Source: Xanthobacter autotrophicus Py2
GTDB taxonomy: Bacteria > Pseudomonadota > Alphaproteobacteria > Rhizobiales > Xanthobacteraceae
Direction: 5' to 3'
Length of the DNA: 64,000 bases
Assembly: GCA_000017645.1 (NCBI GenBank)
Contig: CP000781.1
Location: forward strand, 1,764,001 to 1,828,000
Each line of letters starts with the position of its first letter. The first letter of the stretch is position 1. The translations under genes and the position numbers were made by a program. Shown piece after piece: positions 1 to 7,439 of this stretch. The notes beneath the pieces are model-generated. The model ran no database searches. It was not told where the DNA came from and worked only from the letters and a program-made list of their open reading frames with translations.

Positions 1-1
1 G

Positions 2-916
2 CCCCTGAAGCTGGCGCTGGACCGCAGCCTTGCGTTCGCGCAGATGGTGCCCATGAGGCCGGTGCTGCTGTTCGCCGTCCTGTCCCTGATCGGCCTTCTC
101 GCCCTGCGCTACACCCTGAAGCAGCGCCGGGAGGCCAGTCGCTCGCGTGCGGCGGCCCGGGAGGCGCAGGAGCGCAGCCTTTTGCTGGAGCGCGAGACGC
201 GCCTTGCCCATGCCTCGCGGGTCAATGCGCTGGGCGAGCTCGCCTCCGGTATCGCCCATGAGCTGACCCAGCCGCTGACCGCGCTGCTCAGCCAGAGCCA
301 GGCGGCGCTGCGGCTGGCGGTGCCGGGGGGCGATGCCGTGCGGCTCGACGAGGCGCTGCGGGCCAATGTGCGCGAGGCCAAGCGCGCCGGCGAGATGCTC
401 CAGCGCATGCGCGACTATATCAGCAACCGCGCTACCTCCCGCATGCCCTCCGACATCAATGCCGTGATTGTCGATGCGGCCGCGCTGGCGCGCACCGATC
501 TCGCCCAGCGGGGCATCGGCCTGGAGCTGGATCTGGACCGCAAGCTGCCGCAGGCGGTGGTGGACCCGATCGAGCTGGAACAGGTGCTGCACAATCTCAT
601 CCGCAACGCGGTGGACAGCCTCGACGGCGCGGCGCAGCCCGAGAAGAAGATCGTCATCCGCACCGGGACCGGTGGCGGGCAAGTGGAAATCCGCGTCGCC
701 GACACCGGCCCGGGCATTGCGCCGGCAGTGCTGCCGCGCCTGTTCGAGCCCTTCTTCACCACCAAGGCGGACGGCATGGGGCTGGGCCTGTCCCTGTGCG
801 CGACGCTGGTGGAGCGGGCCGGCGGCTCCATCCGTGCGGATGCCGGGGCGACCACGGGTGCGGCCTTCGTCATCATCCTGCCCGCCGCAGCGGCGCGCAT
901 GGAGGCGGCGCAATGA
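2..916 (+). CDS. sensor histidine kinase, 5' end outside window
   Basis: Autophosphorylating membrane kinase, the partner of the response regulator that follows. The frame is open to the window edge, so the N-terminal sensor part is missing. Counting from the ATG at 44, a membrane segment spans residues 6-24, followed by a short coiled region. The H-box has the phospho-accepting His near residue 72 (ASGIAHELTQPL), an N-box lies near 180-190, and the ATP lid has DTGPGIAP and GMGLGLSLC. The H-box and lid resemble the FixL/DctB group. The gene ends in an ATGA overlap with the regulator gene, so the two are translationally coupled. The signal sensed cannot be told from what remains. Confidence 0.93.
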   Translation, partial: PLKLALDRSLAFAQMVPMRPVLLFAVLSLIGLLALRYTLKQRREASRSRAAAREAQERSLLLERETRLAHASRVNALGELASGIAHELTQPLTALLSQSQAALRLAVPGGDAVRLDEALRANVREAKRAGEMLQRMRDYISNRATSRMPSDINAVIVDAAALARTDLAQRGIGLELDLDRKLPQAVVDPIELEQVLHNLIRNAVDSLDGAAQPEKKIVIRTGTGGGQVEIRVADTGPGIAPAVLPRLFEPFFTTKADGMGLGLSLCATLVERAGGSIRADAGATTGAAFVIILPAAAARMEAAQ

Positions 917-1512
917 AGCCCCTGCGCGTCTATATCGTGGACGATGACGCGGCGGTGCGGCAGGCGCTGTCGCTGCTGCTGTCCACCTGCGGCATGACGG
1001 TGGAGACCTTCGCCGACCCCGAGACCTTCCTGGCCCATGTGGACACGGCGCGCCCCGGCTGTCTGCTTATCGATCTGCGCATGCCGCTGGTCAGCGGGCT
1101 CCAGCTCAAGGCGGCGCTGACCGCGCGCGGCGTCCATTGGCCGGCCATCATGATCACCGGCCATGGCGACGTGAACGCCTGCCGGCGCGCCTTCAAAGCC
1201 GGCATCGTGGATTTCCTGACCAAGCCGGTGGACGAGCAGGTGCTGCTGGATGCCCTCGCCGCCGCCGCCAAGGTGCTGGAGGAGGTGCTGGAACGGCAGG
1301 AGACTCATGCCCTGCTCGCCAACCTCACGGAGCGCGAGCGGGAGGTGATGGACCTGGTGTGCCGGGGCTGGGCCAGCAAGGAGATCGCGGCAGCGCTCGC
1401 CGTCTCGCCGCGCACCATCGATGCCCACCGCGCCAACATCGCCGAGAAGCTCGGCACCAGTTCGGTGGCGGACCTGGTGCGCATGTCCATTGCTGCACCG
1501 CCGTCTCGGTAG
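913..1512 (+). CDS. FixJ/NarL-type response regulator
   Basis: Two-component response regulator of 199 residues. The receiver domain spans residues 4-118, with acidic pocket residues in VDDD, phospho-acceptor Asp54 (LIDLRMP) and conserved Lys104 (LTKPVDE). The LuxR-type helix-turn-helix spans about 137-193 (LTEREREVMDLV then SPRTIDAHRANI). This is the FixJ layout. The ATG at 913 is chosen because it overlaps the kinase stop (ATGA) and starts exactly at the receiver fold; the frame is open further upstream but only as a shadow of the kinase. Its likely target is the downstream secreted-protein gene or genes outside the window, which is inference. Confidence 0.95.
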   Translation: MKPLRVYIVDDDAAVRQALSLLLSTCGMTVETFADPETFLAHVDTARPGCLLIDLRMPLVSGLQLKAALTARGVHWPAIMITGHGDVNACRRAFKAGIVDFLTKPVDEQVLLDALAAAAKVLEEVLERQETHALLANLTEREREVMDLVCRGWASKEIAAALAVSPRTIDAHRANIAEKLGTSSVADLVRMSIAAPPSR

Positions 1513-1695
1513 TCCTACCTAGCCGCCCGTGTGAAGGCGCGGATTAAGCGGCCGCCCGTCGCGCGCTAAAGCATGGGCCGTGGCGGCGCGGTTCCGCCAC
1601 CCTGATCCGCTTTGCGTGCCGGTGACCGACCCCCGCTCGATCCGGCGCCATCGCAAACGTGCCAAGAACACCCGCCGCAACATAAGGGATTGACG

Positions 1696-2181
1696 ATGAA
1701 GCGCCTTCTTCTCGCCGCCGTGGCCGCGGTCTCGCTCGTGCCGGCAGCGTCGGCCCAGGTTCTCCAGGACAAGAACATGCCTCTCACCATCGCGCTGGAC
1801 ATCGCGCGCGAGGCGGTCGCGGCCTGCGCGGCCCAGGGCTACAACGTGACCGCGGCAGTGGTGGACCGTGCCGGAGTGCTCCGGGCGCTGGCGCGGGCGG
1901 ACAATGCCGGCGTGCATACGCCGGACGCAGCGCGCCGCAAGGCCTACACGTCGGCCTCCACCCGCATTCCCACCTCGACCATGGTGGAGAACATCCAGAA
2001 GACGCCGGCTGCCGCGCAGCTCGTCGCTATCGACGGCTTTCTGGTCGTCGCCGGCGGCGTTCCGGTGAAGTCCGGCAACGAGGTCATCGGCGCCGTGGGC
2101 GTGGGCGGCGCGCCGGGCGGGCAGCTGGACGAAGCCTGCGCCAACGCCGCCATCGCCAAGGTGGAGCAGCAGCTGAAGTGA
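1696..2181 (+). CDS. secreted GlcG/HbpS-like (DUF336) protein
   Basis: A 161-residue protein with a clear signal peptide (MKRLLLAAVAAVSLVPAASA, cut after residue 20). The rest is one GlcG/HbpS (DUF336) domain: an N-terminal helix with repeated Ala, the VVDRAGVLRALARADNAG turn, KAYTSAS, and a Gly-rich C-terminal part (VIGAVGVGGAPGG). HbpS binds haem and acts as an extracellular redox sensor accessory protein in Streptomyces. GlcG-type proteins often sit beside catabolic or two-component genes, as here just after a FixJ-type pair. The ATG at 1696 is preferred over an upstream in-frame codon because it opens the signal peptide. The exact ligand is unknown. Confidence 0.88.
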   Translation: MKRLLLAAVAAVSLVPAASAQVLQDKNMPLTIALDIAREAVAACAAQGYNVTAAVVDRAGVLRALARADNAGVHTPDAARRKAYTSASTRIPTSTMVENIQKTPAAAQLVAIDGFLVVAGGVPVKSGNEVIGAVGVGGAPGGQLDEACANAAIAKVEQQLK

Positions 2182-2363
2182 GGCTGCGGCACGCGGGTGG
2201 TCTGGCGCAAGCGCGTCGCCATGGTGTGCCCGGAGCCTGAGCTGCGTCAGGCCCGCCGATGGGTTGCCGCCCGGCGGCGGGCTCCTGAGGGTGTCAGTCC
2301 GGGGTGCCGGAAACGGGATGTCGGAAATTGTGGTGCGGTTCGATTTTGTGATATGCTTCTTAT

Positions 2364-2699
2364 ATGGGAAGTAATCGCCAAGATATCGAGCCGACCCGCC
2401 CTGATGTGGTAGCGGCTATCTCACGCTGGGATGATGAAGGTGGTGCTCAGGTGCCCCCAAATCTCTCGGCCCAGCGCCATGCGTCCTTGACCGAACGCGA
2501 GCGGCACATCCTCGAATGCTTGGGCGCGGCTTTGGTCAAGGAATGGACCGACCTGCCGACCCCCGTTCAGCGCGCGCTGTTTCGGCGGGCGACCGCCAGC
2601 GATCATGATGATCCGGCGCAGCTCAAGGTGCTCATCGCGCGTTTTCTCCATGACCACAAGGACGAGCCGAAGTCTTCGCAGTCGCACGCCCGCTCATAG
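2364..2699 (+). CDS. conserved hypothetical protein, 111 aa
   Basis: Small soluble protein with no signal peptide or membrane segment. The centre reads LTERERHILECLGAAL, then an amphipathic stretch (TDLPTPVQRALFRRA) and ARFLHDHKDE near the C-terminus. This pattern looks like small proteins common in rhizobia and relatives whose function is not known. The upstream 180 bases are gene-free and show no strong ribosome binding site, so the ATG at 2364 is chosen only because it is the first Met in the frame. It stands alone, facing the convergent transglutaminase gene. Confidence 0.7.
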   Translation: MGSNRQDIEPTRPDVVAAISRWDDEGGAQVPPNLSAQRHASLTERERHILECLGAALVKEWTDLPTPVQRALFRRATASDHDDPAQLKVLIARFLHDHKDEPKSSQSHARS

Positions 2700-2725
2700 G
2701 AGAACCAGTGAGGCGGTGCGCCGCC

Positions 2726-3586
2726 TCACCAGACCCGCACATCCACGCTCATGTCCCGGAAGGCGAGGGTATCGCCGATGAAGCTGCCGGCCACCGGAAT
2801 GGCCTGGCGGATATCCCTGACCACGGCGACGGGGATGAGGTTGGACCCGCCCATGCTGCGGTTGGTGGGATCGAACGGGATCCAGCCCGCCCCCGGCACG
2901 AACACTTCGCCCCAGGCATGGGTTGATCCCGCGCCCGAAGATCCCGTCTGGCTCTGGTCAGGATTGTGGAGATAGCCGGACACGATGCGTGCTCCGAAGC
3001 CGAGGCTGCGTGCCGCCTCCACGAACAGCACCGCGAAATCCCGGCACGATCCCCAGCCCCGCTGCAGGGTCTGGACCGGGGCTTGCGTGCCCTCCTCGTC
3101 GCGGCTCTGGTAGTTGATGGCCTGGGAGACGCCGGTGCTGAGGTCCTTGAGCAGGGACAGCGTGTCGGTGGGCATCGCGCAGACGAAGCCTTGGGCCCAA
3201 GCGCGCAACTGGTTGCTGGGATCGGGATATTGCGGGGTGCCGAGGACTCCGAGGTCCTTCCACTCGTCGTCGGAATAGCGGAACGGGAAGGACTGGGCGG
3301 AGCCTGCAATATCGAATACCGGCCAGGCTACCGCGTCCAGCTGGATCTGGGTCAGGCTCTCCACCACCAGCAGGTCGGCGCCCACCTGGAAGGTGGCGGT
3401 GGCCACCGCATTGCCGGAAACGTCGTGCGCCCAGCTCACGCTCGCTTGCGGAGTGAGGGTGATGGAATTGGAGATCACGCGCAGGTCCCGGCTTTCACGG
3501 GGGCGGAGCATCAGGCGGTGGGGTCCGAAAGCGACCGGCCGGTGAAAGCGATAGGTGGTAGTGTGGCGGATCTTAAGGAGGCTCAA
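2726..3586 (-). CDS. transglutaminase-like cysteine protease family protein
   Basis: Transglutaminase/papain-like fold protein with an N-terminal bacterial transglutaminase-associated region (SLLKIRHTTTYRFHRPV) and the catalytic triad in the second half: Cys in WGSCRDFAV, His in STHAWGEVF, Asp in PFDPTN (about residues 181, 223 and 239). Family members are predicted cytoplasmic peptidases or amide-bond enzymes and often occur with an alpha-E/circularly permuted ATP-grasp pair, which is absent here. I choose the TTG at 3586 because GGAG lies six bases upstream and because homologues begin at SLLKIRH. A GTG at 3613 would add nine residues. Confidence 0.88.
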   Translation of the reverse strand: MSLLKIRHTTTYRFHRPVAFGPHRLMLRPRESRDLRVISNSITLTPQASVSWAHDVSGNAVATATFQVGADLLVVESLTQIQLDAVAWPVFDIAGSAQSFPFRYSDDEWKDLGVLGTPQYPDPSNQLRAWAQGFVCAMPTDTLSLLKDLSTGVSQAINYQSRDEEGTQAPVQTLQRGWGSCRDFAVLFVEAARSLGFGARIVSGYLHNPDQSQTGSSGAGSTHAWGEVFVPGAGWIPFDPTNRSMGGSNLIPVAVVRDIRQAIPVAGSFIGDTLAFRDMSVDVRVW

Positions 3587-3983
3587 CGGGTACTCCACAG
3601 CGAGAGAAACCACCTTATCAGCGCATGACTACGACACCACCGCAAGGTTTCCCGGTGCCGCTTCCGGCGGCCGCGGGGGCCCGGGGCGGGTGGCATTCCT
3701 GTTCGGAGGGCTGGCCGGGAAGGGCGCGCGGCCGGGAGGTAAACATCGTACGTCTTCAGCAGCGCTTGGCATGCAGGCAAATGTGGAACCGGCGGTTATG
3801 GAAAATATTATTGCTATTTCCAGCATTTGGGAGCATAGCTGATGCGTCGATGGAAAGCCGGAAAACTTGGCTATAGGCGGGATTGATTTCTGCTCTAAAC
3901 CAATATCTCTCGCCAGAAAATGCGATTTCGACGGCCGGGCAGGGCTCGGCAAGCTACAACTCAAAAATTTGAAAGGGTTTCCC
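3587..3983. promoter_or_regulatory. gene-free divergent region with cold-shock leader
   Basis: About 400 bases between the divergent transglutaminase and cold-shock genes. No reading frame here looks protein-like. The half next to the cold-shock gene is clearly AT-richer than the surroundings and probably carries its promoter and an untranslated leader. Long leaders are usual for cspA-type genes. I could not assign individual promoter boxes. Confidence 0.4.
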
Positions 3984-4196
3984 ATGGCTGAGGGAACCGT
4001 AAAGTGGTTCAACGCCCAGAAGGGCTTTGGCTTCATCACTCCCGATTCTGGTGGCAGCGATGCCTTCGTGCATATCAGCGCGGTTGAGCGCGCAGGTATG
4101 TCGGACCTGCGCGAAGGTCAGAAGGTGGCCTTCGAGCTCGTCACGGATCGCAAGAGCGGCAAGCTGTCCGCGGATCAGCTCAAGGATCTGAGCTGA
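3984..4196 (+). CDS. cold-shock protein, CspA family
   Basis: A 70-residue single OB-fold nucleic-acid-binding protein. RNP1 (KGFGFI, residues 13-18) and RNP2 (FVHIS, about 28-32) are intact, preceded by the signature GTVKWFNAQ. Such proteins bind single-stranded RNA and DNA and act as RNA chaperones. The length is normal for the family. The ATG at 3984 follows a GAAAGGG ribosome binding site; longer in-frame starts would add an unrelated tail. Single-gene unit, with a possible hairpin just after the stop. Confidence 0.97.
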   Translation: MAEGTVKWFNAQKGFGFITPDSGGSDAFVHISAVERAGMSDLREGQKVAFELVTDRKSGKLSADQLKDLS

Positions 4197-4203
4197 TCTT
4201 TTC

Positions 4204-4237
4204 GGCCGGCGGCCCGGTCACCTGGTCATCGCCGGCC
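4204..4237 (+). terminator. possible hairpin after the cold-shock gene
   Basis: GGCCGGCG (4204-4211) and CGCCGGCC (4230-4237) form an 8-bp perfect inverted repeat seven bases after the cold-shock stop codon. There is no T-run, so this is only a weak terminator candidate or a 3' stabilising hairpin. Confidence 0.3.
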
Positions 4238-4434
4238 TTCGCATCGCTTTCATGAGAGATGCGTAGACCACACTTCTGCAAGGCGCCCGGCGCCTTGCAG
4301 CCCGCGTGTCCCTCGGCTCGCGCCCCCCTCTGGTCGAATGCCGGGTCGTAGAGCGCCCAGTCGTCGATCACCCCACAGGCTGGCGGCATGGTTGACACGC
4401 GCGAAGCACACAATTCCAGGCGCAGGAGACGGCA

Positions 4435-4563
4435 ATGGCCAAGGGACAATTGCGCGGGAATCGCGAAACCAAGAAGCCGAAGAAGGTGAAGGAAGTTGTG
4501 GCAGCGCCTTCGTTTATCAAGGGTACGCCCGTATCGATCGGGCCTCCGAAGAAGAAGAGCTGA
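4435..4563 (+). CDS. very small Lys-rich protein, 42 aa
   Basis: Starts MAKGQLRGNRETKKPKK and ends GPPKKKS; strongly basic with a short central hydrophobic/proline stretch (VVAAPSFIKGTPVSIG). A good ribosome binding site (CAGGAGA) lies at the right distance from the ATG. Its pattern resembles short basic proteins widespread in rhizobia, none with a known role as far as I know. The next small gene starts nine bases after its stop, so the two probably form one transcript. Confidence 0.65.
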   Translation: MAKGQLRGNRETKKPKKVKEVVAAPSFIKGTPVSIGPPKKKS

Positions 4564-4572
4564 GGTGTCGTC

Positions 4573-4761
4573 ATGGACGTTCGCACCCATGAAACCATGG
4601 TTACGTTCGACCATCCTTTCCGGATCCGCGGCGCCGAGGGCGTGCTCCCGGCTGGAACCTATCGCGTGGTGATCGACAAGGAGCAGATCCTCGACCTTTC
4701 CTTCATCGCCTACCGGCGCGTGGCCACCATGCTGCACACGCCGGCCGTCGCGGCCCCGTAG
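4573..4761 (+). CDS. small conserved hypothetical protein, 62 aa
   Basis: Compact protein of alternating beta-type sequence: [21 protein letters not shown], then VVIDKEQI and a C-terminal [15 protein letters not shown]. The FDHPF and PAGTY turns recur in small proteins of rhizobia and relatives with no assigned function. It lies nine bases after the Lys-rich mini-gene. No signal peptide or membrane helix. Confidence 0.65.
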   Translation: MDVRTHETMVTFDHPFRIRGAEGVLPAGTYRVVIDKEQILDLSFIAYRRVATMLHTPAVAAP

Positions 4762-4846
4762 GGCCGGAGCGAAAGCTTGGCCATCGACGCCGCCGACCTG
4801 GAGGCCGCCCTGCCTTGGCCGCCGACCACGATCAGTCCTCGCTGAG

Positions 4847-5634
4847 GTGACGCGGAGCTGGGATGATATTCTCGGCGCCGTGGAGGTCCGCACCCCGGAC
4901 CGCAGCATGGACATCATGCTGAACGGCTGGCTGCTCTACCAGACCCTTGCCGGTCGGGTGTGGGCGCGTGCCGCCTTCTATCAGGCGAGCGGCGCCTGCG
5001 GTTTCCGCGACCAACTGCAGGACGGCATGGCCCTCGTCGCCATCCGCCCTGATTTGACCCGCGCTCATCTGCTGCGCGCCGCCGCCCGGTAGTTCGTGGA
5101 GCGCGACGTACAGCATTGGTGGCTGCCCCATTCCGGCCGTGGGGTGCGCACCCGGATTTCCGATGATCGCGCCTGGCTGGCCTATGCCACCGCCCACTCT
5201 GCGGCCCTGTTCCGGATGCTCAATCCCATCAACCATGTCCGCACCCGCTCGGACCTGCTGCGCTACAAGGTGGAGCCCTATGTGCTCGCCGCCGGCATCT
5301 ATGCGGAGCCACCCCACCCGGGGCGCGGGGCTGGACCTGGTACACCGGTTCCGCCGGCTGGATGCAGAGGGCCGGGCTGGAGAGCATTCTCGGGCTGCGC
5401 AAGAGGGGCAACCAGCTGCGCCTCGATCCCTGTATTCCCAAGGATTGGCCGGGCTTCGATCTGACGATCCGCCACGGCGCGGGGCTCTATCGCATCGGGG
5501 TCGAGAACCCGGACCAGGTGAGCCAGGGCATCGTGGTCGCCGCCGTTGACGCGGTGGCGCTGCCGGTGACACCGCTGCTTATCACCCTGGACGCGGCGCG
5601 GCAGGATCGTTCCATTCGCGTCAGGATGGGATGA
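4847..5634 (+). pseudogene. ndvB: decayed C-terminal remnant of cyclic beta-1,2-glucan synthase (ndvB)
   Basis: Reads as the glycoside phosphorylase (GH94-like) end of NdvB, an approximately 2800-residue membrane enzyme making cyclic beta-1,2-glucan. Recognisable pieces in order are [86 protein letters not shown] and [20 protein letters not shown]. Damage seen: the rest of the gene is missing upstream; an in-frame TAG at 5090-5092 where homologues have Gln; an internal deletion joining ATAHSAA directly to LFRMLNP; and a frameshift near 5330 before the GWTWYTG segment. It cannot make a working enzyme. The region from 4762 to 4846 shows nothing I recognise. Confidence 0.85.
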
Positions 5635-5724
5635 GAGACGCAGATTTTCGTCGGTTCTTTTCGGATCGCCGGGGCGTATTGGCGGCGTTTGCGCATGTTG
5701 CCGGCCGAAATATGCACGCGAAAA

Positions 5725-5754
5725 ACGCCGGCCCTTCGAAAGAAGAGCCGGCGT
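5725..5754 (-). terminator. strong GAAA-tetraloop hairpin with a T-run on the minus strand
   Basis: ACGCCGGC (5725-5732) pairs with GCCGGCGT (5747-5754). Inside, CTTC (5734-5737) pairs with GAAG (5742-5745) across a GAAA loop, with one mismatch between the stems. Read on the minus strand, the stem is followed by a TTTTT-type run (5721-5725), so it has the form of an intrinsic terminator for leftward transcripts. It could also cap rightward transcription through the ndvB remnant. Confidence 0.5.
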
Positions 5755-5815
5755 ACAAACCAGATCATTGATTAATTTCTACCGCTCAAGCGCGGCATGG
5801 TATATGGTGTTGTTT

Positions 5816-6052
5816 ATGGACACATTTTCTCCCGCGCTCCATGAGCGCATTTCCAGTTCGGACCGTCGCCGGCAGCTCGAGAATTCGATCGCCCAGGCCA
5901 TGGACCGTTACAATTCCGATTTCGAGGCGATCCGCGCCAATACTGCGCGCCTGCGCGCGTTGCGCGAGGCCCGCGAGGCGGAAGCCGAAGCCCTCGTGGT
6001 GGTCGCGCCGGTCCGCAAGCGTCGCACCAAGGCTCAGGCCAAAGCGATCTGA
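5816..6052 (+). CDS. small coiled-coil hypothetical protein, 78 aa
   Basis: Charged, helical protein: SPALHERISSSDRRRQLENS, then DFEAIRANTARLRALREARE and a basic tail (RKRRTKAQAKA). The heptad-like Leu/Arg spacing suggests a coiled coil. There is no recognisable domain. I choose the ATG at 5816, which begins a typical soluble N-terminus; ATG 5804 and TTG 5768 are in frame but no option has a good ribosome binding site. It stands alone between the ndvB remnant and the aldoxime dehydratase. Confidence 0.5.
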   Translation: MDTFSPALHERISSSDRRRQLENSIAQAMDRYNSDFEAIRANTARLRALREAREAEAEALVVVAPVRKRRTKAQAKAI

Positions 6053-6145
6053 AGCTGAACGCCGGGGCCAGGGGAAACCCGGCCTCGATCCAGTCTTTGT
6101 GACGTGGCATGACTGCCCTTCGCCCCGGCGAAGCTACGACGGTCT

Positions 6146-6280
6146 GTGCCTGTCATTACGCAGCCGATCATAGACTTGTCCGGCATGGATTTGGCGCGCA
6201 AGGACTTTGCACTCATGGACTTCGAGTGCATCGACTTGGCGCGCACGCAGAGCATGCCCCGGATACACCATTCCCAATAG
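6146..6280 (+). CDS. possible mini-protein of five pentapeptide-like repeats, 44 aa
   Basis: A short frame starting GTG encodes VPVITQPII followed by DLSGM-DLARK-DFALM-DFECI-DLART. Each unit has Asp then Leu/Phe at fixed positions, as in pentapeptide-repeat proteins (A[D/N]LXX). The tail is QSMPRIHHSQ. The repeats are encoded by five imperfect 15-base units. A single coil of right-handed quadrilateral helix needs four pentapeptides, so this is near the smallest foldable unit. There is no convincing ribosome binding site, and whether it is translated is uncertain. Confidence 0.3.
   Translation: MPVITQPIIDLSGMDLARKDFALMDFECIDLARTQSMPRIHHSQ
6173..6247 (+). repeat. five tandem imperfect 15-base units
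   Basis: Units at 6173-6187, 6188-6202, 6203-6217, 6218-6232 and 6233-6247 each begin GACTT or GATTT. Units 2 and 5 share TTGGCGCGCA. The 15-base period keeps a reading frame on both strands. Confidence 0.7.
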
Positions 6281-6324
6281 ATCCCGGCCAAAGCCGATCC
6301 CGACGTTCGCTGCGTTCGGGAGCC

Positions 6325-7368
6325 TCAGGCGTCAGCGAAGTAAGGCAGCAGGCCGGTGCCGCCATGGCAGTTGGCATATTCGGCGTGGGCGCCGGGCAGC
6401 AGCGCGAACACCTCGTGCCAAGTAAACACCTCGCGCTTTTCCTTGTAGAGCCGGTTCATGGCGATGGCATGCCGGTAGATGTCGAGATGGGTCTCGTGGC
6501 TGCGCGACCACTCTTCCAGATGCGCCATGGAGAGGAAATAGCCATGCACCGAGGTTTCGGCGCGGGGCCTGCCCTCGGCATCCAGATTGGTCATGATGCG
6601 CAGTGTCAGCGTGCCGGTCTGCTCTGGATGGGATGAAAGATGCGCCATGCCGCGCATGAGCTTGGGCTGGAGATTGTCGATATAGTCGGCGGTCTGCTCG
6701 TTACCCGCTCCCTCCCAATACTGCCCGGATCGGATTGAGATCAGGTTCAGCGGAAACGCCGCCGTCAGCCGTCGACCGTGGGAATCGGGCGCGCGGCGGG
6801 GCGGCATGGCGCCGAGCGGGCTTTCCAGCGTGTCGATGGCGGAGACGGGCATACGGTCGCGCATGGCACCGAAATAGCCGTTGGTGGTGATGGGCACGCG
6901 CGTCGCTCCCGGCGTGCGGGCCAGGCCGATGACGTAGCTGGGCGTGGAATAGATGGTCTCGTGCCGGTCGTAGGGCACATGCATGGTTTCCCGCCACACC
7001 CCGCGAGTGCCTTCGAGGCGTGCGGGATCGCGAAACCACGCCATGAAGGGAGAGTTGCGCTCCCAGCGGGCATGAGCGGTGGCATCGAGCCAGTAGGCGA
7101 CGAGGATGGCGTTCACCGCGCCCGTCTCGTCGTGCATGCGCATGATTTCGTGGGCGACAGGCCCGTCCGTGCCGAAGGACGTTTGCAGCCGGTCGAAGAA
7201 GGCCTTCTGCTCGTCCCAGGCAAGGTCCTGCCCCTGAAGGCCGAAATAGGCGCAGACCACGAGCCCTACCGGCTGCTCCCAGCGCAGGGAGAAGCGCGGC
7301 GCCGCCGGCTCGTGGCCCGGCGGCCGGCGCTCGGGGACGATGCGCGGATATTCGACGTGGAAGACCAT
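6325..7368 (-). CDS. haem-containing aldoxime dehydratase
   Basis: Converts aldoximes (R-CH=N-OH) to nitriles (R-CN) by dehydration at a ferrous haem b. Length is 347 residues, as usual for phenylacetaldoxime dehydratase/OxdA. Family signatures are RGVWRETMHVPYDRHETIYS (about 122-141), the RSGQYW segment (213-218) that contains the active-site Ser region, SMAHLEEWSRSHETHLDIY (280-298) and TWHEVF with YANCHGGTGLLPYF at the C-terminus. The haem-ligating and distal His residues of this family lie in the SHETH and WHEV segments. The ATG at 7368 has an AAGGAAA ribosome binding site; a longer frame exists but is not family-like. It lies 71 bases after the binding-protein gene on the same strand, so probably in one transcript. 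A nitrilase 6 kb away would use its product. Confidence 0.9.
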   Translation of the reverse strand: MVFHVEYPRIVPERRPPGHEPAAPRFSLRWEQPVGLVVCAYFGLQGQDLAWDEQKAFFDRLQTSFGTDGPVAHEIMRMHDETGAVNAILVAYWLDATAHARWERNSPFMAWFRDPARLEGTRGVWRETMHVPYDRHETIYSTPSYVIGLARTPGATRVPITTNGYFGAMRDRMPVSAIDTLESPLGAMPPRRAPDSHGRRLTAAFPLNLISIRSGQYWEGAGNEQTADYIDNLQPKLMRGMAHLSSHPEQTGTLTLRIMTNLDAEGRPRAETSVHGYFLSMAHLEEWSRSHETHLDIYRHAIAMNRLYKEKREVFTWHEVFALLPGAHAEYANCHGGTGLLPYFADA

Positions 7369-7439
7369 GGGCGTTTCCTTGAGGCGAGGGCGCCGCGCCG
7401 GGAGCAGCGGCGCGGGCGTCCGATCGGTGTCGATGGGCT

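Noticed and set aside
6173-6247. CRISPR array
   Set aside because: Units are 15 bases with no unique spacers; it is a coding-type tandem repeat. No other direct-repeat array was seen in the window.
6034-6291. Minus-strand frame with repeated KSM residues
   Set aside because: Arises from the 15-base repeat read backward; the plus-strand reading gives the more protein-like DLxxx pattern, and even that is uncertain.
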